From positions 1-15,492 of the forward strand of contig DASYDU010000079.1 in the NCBI GenBank assembly GCA_036499445.1: 15,492 nucleotides of DNA, in the 5' to 3' direction. The notes under the pieces were generated by a model. It saw nothing but the letters and a program-made list of their open reading frames with translations. It had not been told where the DNA came from and did no database searches. Made by a program: the position numbers and the translations under genes. This document shows, piece by piece, positions 8,185 to 14,580 of this stretch; within the stretch, counting starts at the first letter, position 1; every line of letters begins with the position of its first letter. The stretch is from DASYDU01 sp036499445. Lineage in GTDB: Bacteria > Planctomycetota > Planctomycetia > Pirellulales > Lacipirellulaceae.

Positions 8185-9186
8185 TTGATTAAGAATAAGT
8201 TAATTCTTGTGGCCGGCGGCGGCGGTTTTATCGGTGGACACTTGGTCGCCCACTTCCGCAAGCAAGGCCATAAGCACATCCGCAGCGTCGACATCAAACC
8301 GCTCGATCAGTGGTATCAGGTTTTCGACGACGTCGAAAACGTCCAGGCCGATCTCAAGCTCAAGGGCGCCTGCCGCGACGCTTGTCGCGGCGTCGGCGAC
8401 GTCTACAACCTCGCTGCCGACATGGGCGGCATGGGCTTCATTGAAAACAACAAAGCCCTCTGCATGCTCTCGGTGCTCATCAACACCCACATGCTCGAGG
8501 CCGCCCTCGATGCCAAGGCCGATCGCTTTTTCTACGCCAGTAGCGCCTGCGTCTACAACGCCGACAAACAGACGAACGAAGATATCATCCCGCTCAAGGA
8601 AGAAGACGCGTACCCCGCCATGCCCGAAGACGGCTACGGCTGGGAGAAGCTCTTCTCCGAACGGATGTGTCGCCACTTCCGCGAGGACTTTGGCCTCCAT
8701 ACTCGCGTCGCCCGCTTCCACAATGTCTATGGCCCTTTCGGCACTTGGGACGGCGGCCGCGAAAAGGCCCCCGCCGCAATCTGCCGAAAAGTCATCCATG
8801 CCAAAGAAACCGGCGAGCACGACATCGAGATTTGGGGCAATGGCAAGCAGACTCGCAGCTTCATGTACATCGACGACTGCGTCGATGGCATCTGTAAGAT
8901 CATGGAGAGCAACATCCTCGAGCCGATCAACCTCGGGTCCGACGAGCTCACCACGATCAACGGCCTGGTCGACATGGTCGAAGACATCGCCGGCATCAAG
9001 CTCGCGCGACACCACAACCTCAAAGCGCCCAAGGGCGTCAACGGCCGCAACAGCGACAACACGCTAATCAAGAAATATCTCGGCTGGGCCCCTGGCATCC
9101 GCCTCCGCGACGGCATGGAACGCACCTACCGCTGGATCCACGAGGAATACCTCAAGGCCAACCGTGGCGAAGCGGTTAGGACGTGA
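8185..9186 (+). CDS. gme: GDP-mannose 3,5-epimerase-like SDR enzyme
   Basis: This is a 333-residue extended short-chain dehydrogenase/epimerase. The NAD-binding loop is GGGGFIG (11-17), followed by VDIKPL (35-40) and NLAADMGGMGFIE (75-87). The sequence closely follows plant GDP-mannose 3,5-epimerase as I remember it: SSACVY (119-124), YGWEK (151-155), RFHNVYGPFGTWDGGREK (167-184), QTRSF (222-226) and GVNGRNSDN (284-292). The residues used by the Arabidopsis enzyme appear kept as C122, Y151, K155, K184 and R288. The expected reaction is GDP-D-mannose to GDP-L-galactose, with GDP-L-gulose as a side product. The start is a TTG preceded by AAGG nine bases upstream; no better in-frame start is seen. 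It is divergent from wbaP and followed 4 bases later by a broken membrane protein gene. Another GDP-sugar epimerase activity remains possible. Confidence 0.9.
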   Translation: MIKNKLILVAGGGGFIGGHLVAHFRKQGHKHIRSVDIKPLDQWYQVFDDVENVQADLKLKGACRDACRGVGDVYNLAADMGGMGFIENNKALCMLSVLINTHMLEAALDAKADRFFYASSACVYNADKQTNEDIIPLKEEDAYPAMPEDGYGWEKLFSERMCRHFREDFGLHTRVARFHNVYGPFGTWDGGREKAPAAICRKVIHAKETGEHDIEIWGNGKQTRSFMYIDDCVDGICKIMESNILEPINLGSDELTTINGLVDMVEDIAGIKLARHHNLKAPKGVNGRNSDNTLIKKYLGWAPGIRLRDGMERTYRWIHEEYLKANRGEAVRT

Positions 9187-9190
9187 TCCA

Positions 9191-9692
9191 GTGCGATTGG
9201 TTGTATTGTGCCAGCTCGCACTCCTCGTTTACCACCAACTGACGACGCTCGTTGACTTCTATCCATTCAACGGAGCGCGGAATTACGCGCGGCGAGAGAA
9301 GCTAGCGGAGTGTGGTGTCAACGGTGTACTCATGCTCCTGCCGCCCGTCGGGTTTGCATTCCACATCTCCTCACTCCGCATTTTTTGGCGTCGCGTATTA
9401 TTTCGTACTGTTCGTCATCGAACTGCTCATCTGGTGGGTGCCATATCTGACGACGCCGTCGGGTCGCTGGCGATCGATTTACAATCGCCTGCTCGCGCTC
9501 GCTACCTCAGACTTTGCGGGCGGCAACATATTGAGCCGCTGGCAGGGCGTTTACCGTCGTCTCCACCGCGAAACCATTACCATTCTGCCGGCCCGCGGCG
9601 AACGCGTCGTTCCCAACTTGGAGCACATGATTCTCCAGGCGGGAACACTCGTAACCGCGCTCGCAACGACCTATGCATATTTCCGCCCCTAG
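9191..9692 (+). pseudogene. Small four-helix membrane protein gene interrupted by a one-base frameshift
   Basis: Two adjacent frames together make one coherent membrane protein. Frame one starts at GTG 9191, with AGGA upstream and 4 bases after the epimerase stop, and reads MRLVVLCQLALLVYHQ and on to ...PPVGFAFHI. From the six-T run at 9381-9386 the plus-one frame continues FGVAYYFVLFVIELLIWWVP to a TAG ending at 9692. Dropping one T would give about 166 residues with four hydrophobic segments, near residues 3-20, 45-60, 66-87 and 148-163. As written, the first frame instead stays open to 9865 and runs antisense into the next gene. The cause may be a sequencing error, a recent mutation, or slippage at the T run. 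I do not recognise the family. It is probably co-transcribed with the epimerase. Confidence 0.65.
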
Positions 9693-9722
9693 GTAACTTA
9701 GGGCTGCACAGAGCTGACGCAA

Positions 9723-11099
9723 TCACGCCCCTTCCTTCACTCGAATCCGCCGATACTCCATCTGTCCCCGATCCCCTTCCAGCCCAATCGGCCCGGTCTC
9801 CGGAATCTTCAGGTGATCCTCCAGCACTTCGCCATTACACTCGCAATGCGCGCTCGTGCCACTAACCGTGATCACCAGCTCATTCCAATCTTGTGGCTTG
9901 TAGTGCTCCAGCTTCTTATACGGCCCGGCGAGCAAATAATCGCGGCATTGTAGCTGCGGCGCGCGAATGTAAACGCCACTATCCGCGTTCGGCGTCGCCC
10001 GAAATTCCAGCTTCAACACGAAGTCCTTGGGGAATTCGCGCGTCGTCCACAGCTGCTGTAGCCGTCGCCCTTCTTGCGGCGTCGTGACGATCAGCCGCCC
10101 ATTCTTCGCCACATACCGCCCGTCCGGCGTCTCAGTCTTCCCGTCGAACCGCTCCTCCTTCTCGACGATTGGCCACGCCGGCGCGCCCTTCTTTTTGCTT
10201 GCCTCAACGTCCTTCTCGCTCGTCGGCACAAATCGCCAGCCGGTCAAGTCGTGCCCGTTAAATAGGCTCTCGAAGCCCGGCTCCGGCGTAAAATTGTCCG
10301 GCTCCGTATCCATCAGCCCATCTGTTGCCAGCACCGGCCGCACTGCCGCCGCCCATTTCGCGTACCCTCCCGCATTCGGATGCAGCAAATCCGGAAACTC
10401 CTCTTTCTTCGCGTCTCCACCCTCGACCGCAAACAGCGTCCACGTATCGATCGTCGTCACCTGCGGCTCGTCATTCATAGCCGCCGCCAATGCCTTGTTG
10501 ATTTCCTTGATCTTGTCCGCCGGCCGGTGCTTTGTCTCCGAACTTGGCATCACCTCGCACAAGATCACCGGCATCTTGGGATTGTGCGCCTTGAGCCGGT
10601 CGACGATCAGCTTCACGTTCCCCGCAATCGTCTCCGCGTCGGCATTCTCCTCCAGATCGTTTGTCCCCATCAACATCACGACCGCCGCCGGATCGAGCGC
10701 AATCACATCCTCGCCCTCTCGATACAGCATCCCGCGCGTGGTGTCGCCGCCGATGCCACGGTTGGCCACCTTCACTCCGGCAAACATGTCCTTCATGTGA
10801 TCGCCCCAACCCTCCGTGATTGAGTCTCCAAAAAACACGACCGCGCCTTGCTCATCACCTTCGACGGCTTCAAAATGCCGCCGCCGATCGCGCCATTTCC
10901 CTTTGAACCAGTCTGCCCGTCGTACTGGCCCCGCGCCTGGCATCCCGTCGTCGCTCTCCGGTATTTCAAGTCGCGGATCTTTCGCCGCCTCTGCCGCCGC
11001 GGGCGGCTCGACGGTCGCAGCCCCCTGCGACCAAACGATGGTTCCCGTCCAAGCCACGATCCACGCTGCCGCAACCGCCGTCAAAAACGATTTCTTCAT
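9723..11099 (-). CDS. Secreted SGNH/GDSL hydrolase fused to DUF1080 (3-keto-disaccharide hydrolase-like) domain
   Basis: This 458-residue protein begins with a signal peptide (about 1-25, ending SQGA). Residues 85-260 form an SGNH hydrolase: block I VVFFGDSITEGWG with S93, block II NRGIGGDT (113-120), block III LMGTNDLEEN with N147, and block V FPDLLHPNAGGY with D237 and H240, so all catalytic residues are present. Residues about 275-456 form a DUF1080/concanavalin-like domain: FESLFNGHDLTGWRF (276-290), NADSGVYIRAP (371-381) and GPIGLEGDRGQMEYRRIRV (436-454). The protein probably acts outside the cytoplasm on carbohydrate, by deacylation plus glycoside cleavage or binding; this is inferred from the families. 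The start is supported by GGAG seven bases upstream. It is divergent from the propeller gene. Confidence 0.93.
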   Translation of the reverse strand: MKKSFLTAVAAAWIVAWTGTIVWSQGAATVEPPAAAEAAKDPRLEIPESDDGMPGAGPVRRADWFKGKWRDRRRHFEAVEGDEQGAVVFFGDSITEGWGDHMKDMFAGVKVANRGIGGDTTRGMLYREGEDVIALDPAAVVMLMGTNDLEENADAETIAGNVKLIVDRLKAHNPKMPVILCEVMPSSETKHRPADKIKEINKALAAAMNDEPQVTTIDTWTLFAVEGGDAKKEEFPDLLHPNAGGYAKWAAAVRPVLATDGLMDTEPDNFTPEPGFESLFNGHDLTGWRFVPTSEKDVEASKKKGAPAWPIVEKEERFDGKTETPDGRYVAKNGRLIVTTPQEGRRLQQLWTTREFPKDFVLKLEFRATPNADSGVYIRAPQLQCRDYLLAGPYKKLEHYKPQDWNELVITVSGTSAHCECNGEVLEDHLKIPETGPIGLEGDRGQMEYRRIRVKEGA

Positions 11100-11140
11100 G
11101 TTTCACTCCGCCGATGGAACTTGCCAGTCATCTTGCCTAC

Positions 11141-11182
11141 TTCCGCCTCCCCCCTTCCGCCCTCCACCTTCCGCCTTCGTGT
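11141..11182. repeat. 14-bp tandem pyrimidine repeat, about three copies
   Basis: TTCCGCC recurs at 11141, 11155 and 11169, a strict 14-bp period. The first two units share TTCCGCC followed by a C-rich half; the third keeps TTCCGCC and then decays. On the minus strand it is a G-rich purine tract roughly 40-80 bases before the SGNH/DUF1080 start, probably in its 5' leader. Confidence 0.7.
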
Positions 11183-11230
11183 GTAACACTCCCACCGCTG
11201 CATTTCAAGCATCGCCGCGCCGTGGCGGTC

Positions 11231-11247
11231 TCGCTGCCCTGCAGCGA
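11231..11247. repeat. Perfect 17-bp inverted repeat
   Basis: TCGCTGC (11231-11237) and GCAGCGA (11241-11247) are perfect inverted arms of 7 bp around CCT. No T-tract follows. The position in a divergent promoter region suits an operator or an RNA hairpin. Confidence 0.45.
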
Positions 11248-11327
11248 CACCTTGCCCGACGCCCGACTGCCGCGTAACAATACGTGCTCCCGTAACCGCT
11301 TTGGACCAGATCGCCAAGGGACATCCT

Positions 11328-12794
11328 ATGAAGACTTTGCTTGCCGTGATCGCCGCATCCGCCGTCGCCTCCTTCGCCTTGGCCGCGAGCAACCAACCAC
11401 AAACGACCGGTCCCCTCCCCTGGCCCCAATTCCGCGGTCCCAATGCTTCCGGCATCGCCGATGACCAACAGCGCCCGCCCACCGAAATCGGCCCCGACAA
11501 AAACGTCAAATGGAAAGTCGACGTCCCGAGCGGCGCCTCCTCGCCCGTCGTCGTTGGCGACATGCTCGCCCTCACCGCTTTCAACGACGGCAAGCTCTAC
11601 ACCGTCGCCTACAGCCGCGCCGACGGCCACGAGCTGTGGCGGACCAATGCCCCCGCCGCCCAAATCGAGCCCTACCAAAAAAACGAGGGCAGTCCCGCCG
11701 CATCCTCGTGTGCCACCGATGGTCAGCACATCGTCTCGTACTTTGGCTCCTGCGGCCTGTTCTGTTACGATCTCACCGGCCGCGAGCTTTGGCGCCACGA
11801 AATGCCGCCCGCCGCCACCATCGCCGACTTCGGCACCGGCGTCTCGCCGATTCTCGTCGACGGCATCGTCGTCCTGCTTCGCGATGAAATGAAAGATCCG
11901 ACGATCGTCGCCCTCGACGTCGCCACCGGCCACGTCAATTGGGAGAAAAAACGCCAGTCGAAATCCGGCTTCAGCACGCCCGCCGTTTGGGCCTCGCCCA
12001 CCGGCAAACAGGTCGTCACGGCCGGCTACGGCCAAATGATCGCCTACGACCTGGCCAACGGCGACGAAGTCTGGCATGTCGACGGCATGCCATCCGCTTG
12101 CTGCGCTTCGCCCGTCATCGCCGACGGCCAGCTCTTCTTCGCCGGCTGGTCGCCCGGCGATGCGAGCGATAAGGGCTTCAAGATGCCGACCTTCGACGAG
12201 CTCTTGGCGCAGAACGACGCCGACGCCGACCACGACGGCAAACTCTCCAAGGAAGAATCCAAGAAGACGATGATCAAGGACTTCTTTGAGAATCAAGACC
12301 AGGACCACGACGGCTTCCTCACTCGCGGGGAGTGGGACACCATGCTCAAGTTCGCCTCGGCCTCGAAGAATAGTGCTTTCGCCCTCAAGCCCGGCGGCAC
12401 AGGCGACATCACCGAATCCCATACGCTCTGGAAGAAGACGACCGGCCTGCCCTACGTCCCCTCGGGCATCGCCTACCGCGGCCAATACGTCCTCATCAAA
12501 GACGGAGGCATCGTCACCGCCTACGACGAGGCCACCGGCGACGTACTCTATACCAAGCGCGCAGTCGCTCCCGGCAGCTACTATGCGTCACCCGTCGCCG
12601 CGGGCGGCAACATCTACTTCGCCTCGCTCGCCGACGGCACCATCACCGTCCTAAAAGCGGGCACGTCGCAGCCCGAAGTCGTTGCCCAAAACCCGCCCCT
12701 CGGCGAACGCCTTGCAGCCACGCCCGCCATCGCCGACAACACACTCTACGTCCGCACCGCCGGACACCTCTACGCCTTTGCAGCGAAAGATTAA
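11328..12794 (+). CDS. Secreted PQQ-like beta-propeller protein with inserted EF-hand pair
   Basis: I chose the ATG at 11328 (488 residues), preceded by AAGGG at seven bases, over a TTG at 11301; this start gives a clean signal peptide (about 1-20, ending ALAA). WPQFRGPNASG (32-42) is the opening typical of planctomycete PQQ-like propeller proteins. Repeated blades of the type YDxxTGxxxW follow: AYSRADGHELW, YDLTGRELW, LDVATGHVNW, YDLANGDEVW and YDEATGDVLY. Between late blades lie two canonical EF-hand loops, DADHDGKLSKEE (299-310) and DQDHDGFLTRGE (324-335), which should bind calcium. It is extracytoplasmic, probably a binding or scaffold protein like BamB rather than a true quinoprotein dehydrogenase, as no catalytic PQQ site could be identified. 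The next gene begins one base after the stop. Confidence 0.9.
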   Translation: MKTLLAVIAASAVASFALAASNQPQTTGPLPWPQFRGPNASGIADDQQRPPTEIGPDKNVKWKVDVPSGASSPVVVGDMLALTAFNDGKLYTVAYSRADGHELWRTNAPAAQIEPYQKNEGSPAASSCATDGQHIVSYFGSCGLFCYDLTGRELWRHEMPPAATIADFGTGVSPILVDGIVVLLRDEMKDPTIVALDVATGHVNWEKKRQSKSGFSTPAVWASPTGKQVVTAGYGQMIAYDLANGDEVWHVDGMPSACCASPVIADGQLFFAGWSPGDASDKGFKMPTFDELLAQNDADADHDGKLSKEESKKTMIKDFFENQDQDHDGFLTRGEWDTMLKFASASKNSAFALKPGGTGDITESHTLWKKTTGLPYVPSGIAYRGQYVLIKDGGIVTAYDEATGDVLYTKRAVAPGSYYASPVAAGGNIYFASLADGTITVLKAGTSQPEVVAQNPPLGERLAATPAIADNTLYVRTAGHLYAFAAKD

Positions 12795-12795
12795 C

Positions 12796-13209
12796 GTGCG
12801 CTGGCTTCGCATCGCATTGTACGTCTGGGCGGCCCCTGCCACGCTGCTCGGCATGTCGCTGATCCCATTTGCGGTTCTTCAAGGCGGCTCGGCACGCATC
12901 GTTGATGGCGTGATCGAAGCCCACGGCGGAATCATCACGAAGTTTCTGCGACGCGGCCTCCCTTGGGTTGGCCCTGGCTCCGCAATGACGCTTGGTCACG
13001 TTGTCTGGGGCCGCGATCAACATTGCCTGGACACAACGCGAGCTCACGAGCGCGTCCACGTCGACCAATACGAGCGTTGGGGACCGCTTTTCATCCCGCT
13101 CTATCTCGCGGCCAGCGTTTTGGCACAGCTTCGCGGCAAGCATCCCTATCTAGACAATCCGTTTGAACGCGCGGCGTTCTACGTCAGCGATCCGGACCTG
13201 ATGGATTAA
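12796..13209 (+). CDS. Small membrane protein with HExxH motif, unknown family
   Basis: The GTG at 12796 begins one base after the propeller's TAA, so translation is likely coupled; a TTG at 12778 is an alternative start. The 137-residue protein has a hydrophobic N-terminus (about 5-28) and a second hydrophobic segment (about 97-111). Between them is AHERVHVDQYERWGPLF (83-99), where H84-E85-R-V-H88 is a zinc-metalloprotease-type HExxH. NPFERAAF (121-128) supplies a possible third ligand, E124, in an ExxA setting as in gluzincin-like peptidases. The lack of a larger peptidase domain makes protease function uncertain; it may be a minimal or degenerate form. I recognise no named family. Confidence 0.8.
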   Translation: MRWLRIALYVWAAPATLLGMSLIPFAVLQGGSARIVDGVIEAHGGIITKFLRRGLPWVGPGSAMTLGHVVWGRDQHCLDTTRAHERVHVDQYERWGPLFIPLYLAASVLAQLRGKHPYLDNPFERAAFYVSDPDLMD

Positions 13210-13224
13210 AGCCATATTAAAATT

Positions 13225-13248
13225 TGGGAAAAACTGGCATTTGTCCCA
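13225..13248. repeat. Imperfect 24-bp dyad upstream of the PEP-CTERM gene
   Basis: TGGGA (13225-13229) and TCCCA (13244-13248) are inverted arms, and the next bases are partly symmetric. It lies about 70-95 bases before the PEP-CTERM start and could be an operator. The core is not symmetric. Confidence 0.25.
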
Positions 13249-13319
13249 TAATGATCTTACCGAATCGATATGCTAACGTTGGTGGCCGGTTTGGAACGCT
13301 ATGCTTGGGAGGGACGCTA

Positions 13320-14084
13320 ATGAATCGCTCTATCATTGGTTTCCTGCTTTTCCTGGCAGCAGCCTTTACTTCTCACATCGCGCGGGCCGCCGTTAGCTTT
13401 TCCGAGCTGTTTAACGCGCCTCAGGTCAGCAGCCAGCTCGCTGTATCGCAAGCTTCGCCCAATTTCAACCTTGCATACGTTAACGTGCCTGGCGGACAGC
13501 AATGGCAAGCGACCAAGCCTGCGGGCGTCGGCGATGGTTACATTGAATTCGCCACGCGCTTTCAAGTCGCCGGCGATTTTTCCGTTTCGCTAGTCCTCGA
13601 CGGATCGGCATTGGGCTGGGGCGAAGCCGGCTTCGCCTTTGGCCAATATCACGCCACTTCCTATGGCGACTTATATGTCAACGGAATGGGCGTCGAGAGC
13701 AGCGAATATGCGCTTGGTGGTTCCGGCTTTTCTGGATTCGATACGTCGACGGCGAGTTCCACGCTCGTGGTCACGCGCCAAAGCAACAGTCTGCGATATT
13801 ACTTCAACGGCTTTAACTTCTTCCTTGTGCCCGATTTGGGTCAGCCGGGTACCGGGACGGATGACCTCCTGACTCCCGCGACGATCACGCTATTTCTTAG
13901 ACAGACCAAAGGTCAAACCGATTCGCACCTCGCTGTCTTCAAACAGCTCAAAATCACGGCTGCGCAATTCATTCCAGAGCCAACGAGCGTGGCCCTCGCC
14001 GGATTGGCGGCGCTTTGCGCGCCATGGTATGTCCGCGGCAGCCGCCTTCGGCGTGTCGATCGCTGTGATTCGCTTAAGGCTTAG
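13320..14084 (+). CDS. PEP-CTERM sorted secreted protein
   Basis: The ATG at 13320 is chosen over one at 13224 because GGGAGGG lies just upstream and a signal peptide follows (about 1-23, ending ARA). The 254-residue protein has a middle rich in Gly, Ser, Phe and beta-type patterns (about 24-215) without a family I can name; it may be a concanavalin-like beta-sandwich. The C-terminus is IPEPTSVALAGLAALCAPWYVRGSRLRR (218-245 region): the PEP motif at 219-221, a hydrophobic segment and a basic cluster. This is the exosortase-dependent sorting signal, so the protein should be exported and processed at the envelope. A further nine residues after the arginines are unusual. No exosortase gene lies in the window. 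Confidence 0.85.
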   Translation: MNRSIIGFLLFLAAAFTSHIARAAVSFSELFNAPQVSSQLAVSQASPNFNLAYVNVPGGQQWQATKPAGVGDGYIEFATRFQVAGDFSVSLVLDGSALGWGEAGFAFGQYHATSYGDLYVNGMGVESSEYALGGSGFSGFDTSTASSTLVVTRQSNSLRYYFNGFNFFLVPDLGQPGTGTDDLLTPATITLFLRQTKGQTDSHLAVFKQLKITAAQFIPEPTSVALAGLAALCAPWYVRGSRLRRVDRCDSLKA

Positions 14085-14121
14085 TTTGCTCGCGGATTGA
14101 TCCACTACCCCGATACCGAAT

Positions 14122-14394
14122 TCACTTGCTTCTCGGCAGCTGATGTCGCCGGCGCCAAAGATACACCAGTGCCGAACAGAGTCCGGCAAAGCGATACTCC
14201 GGATCGATGTAGCGCTCGATCACATAGAAGGCAAGATAGTACGCCCGGCAAAACGCCCACACTGCGACCGCCAGCAGCAGCGCCGAGCGAACCTCAGGAT
14301 GCAATACGAGAATTAGCGCGGCCGCCAAAACGCCCACCGCCAGAAATAGACCGCCCTTCAAGATCAACAGCCGCGGATTCGTGATGTCGCCCAT
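14122..14394 (-). CDS. Small two-helix membrane protein, unknown function
   Basis: The ATG at 14394 is preceded by GAGG and gives a 90-residue protein; the open frame to 14550 adds 52 residues with no membrane or signal character and lacks a good ribosome site. Two hydrophobic segments are visible, about residues 10-31 and 36-56. The second continues into an aromatic stretch (CRAYYLAFYVIERYIDPEYR) and a basic C-terminus (YLWRRRHQLPRSK). I do not recognise a named family. It is convergent with the PEP-CTERM gene (37-bp gap, no obvious terminator) and divergent from the thioredoxin gene. Confidence 0.7.
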   Translation of the reverse strand: MGDITNPRLLILKGGLFLAVGVLAAALILVLHPEVRSALLLAVAVWAFCRAYYLAFYVIERYIDPEYRFAGLCSALVYLWRRRHQLPRSK

Positions 14395-14580
14395 ACCTGC
14401 CTCACAGCAAACTTCGGTCTCCCGTCCTCCGACGAACGCCGCGAAAACGTATCGAAATTCAGTATAGTCGCAATTCCGCCATGCTTGCGAATTGCGAATC
14501 ACCGTGCCGGCCGAATACAATACGCTTCGCCAGAGCAGCACTTTTCTCACGCCGCAAAATCTCTTCGGAGGTCGTGGTCA
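14395..14580. promoter_or_regulatory. Divergent promoter region with candidate plus-strand promoter
   Basis: On the plus strand TTGCGA (14492-14497) and TACAAT (14516-14521) are 18 bases apart (4/6 and 5/6 matches), followed by GGAGG at 14567-14571 and the ATG at 14581. On the minus strand TATACT (14466-14461) could be a -10 for the 90-residue gene. A tandem TTGCGAA heptamer (14485-14498) overlaps the plus-strand -35. Confidence 0.4.

Larger units (their letters stand above)
11100..11327. promoter_or_regulatory. 228-bp divergent regulatory region
   Basis: This spacer must carry promoters for both the SGNH/DUF1080 gene (minus) and the propeller gene (plus). It contains the pyrimidine repeat at 11141-11182 and a perfect inverted repeat at 11231-11247. 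A weak pair, TTGCCC (11252-11257) and TAACAA (11275-11280) 17 bases apart, could serve the propeller gene. No coding sequence is seen. Confidence 0.45.

Noticed and set aside
8200..9015. 271-residue minus-strand open frame
   Set aside because: Mirror of the epimerase gene, rich in Val/Asp/Ala with no motif.
9381..9386. Programmed ribosomal frameshift at the T run
   Set aside because: The needed shift is +1 (or -2), not the -1 typical of such runs, and no stimulatory structure or conserved stop context is evident; error or mutation is more likely.
9164..9865. 233-residue plus-strand open frame taken as one gene
   Set aside because: Only its first part reads as a membrane protein; after 9386 the sense passes to another frame and the rest is antisense to the SGNH/DUF1080 gene.
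10027..10800. 257-residue plus-strand open frame
   Set aside because: Antisense to the SGNH/DUF1080 gene, Ser-rich and without domains.
11205..12485. 426-residue minus-strand open frame
   Set aside because: Antisense to the PQQ-like propeller; the Gly/Val/Ala/Asp-rich sequence is what GC-rich codons give on the opposite strand.
13232..13250. Possible sigma54 promoter (TGGCA) before the PEP-CTERM gene
   Set aside because: The GC at the -12 position with proper spacing is missing.
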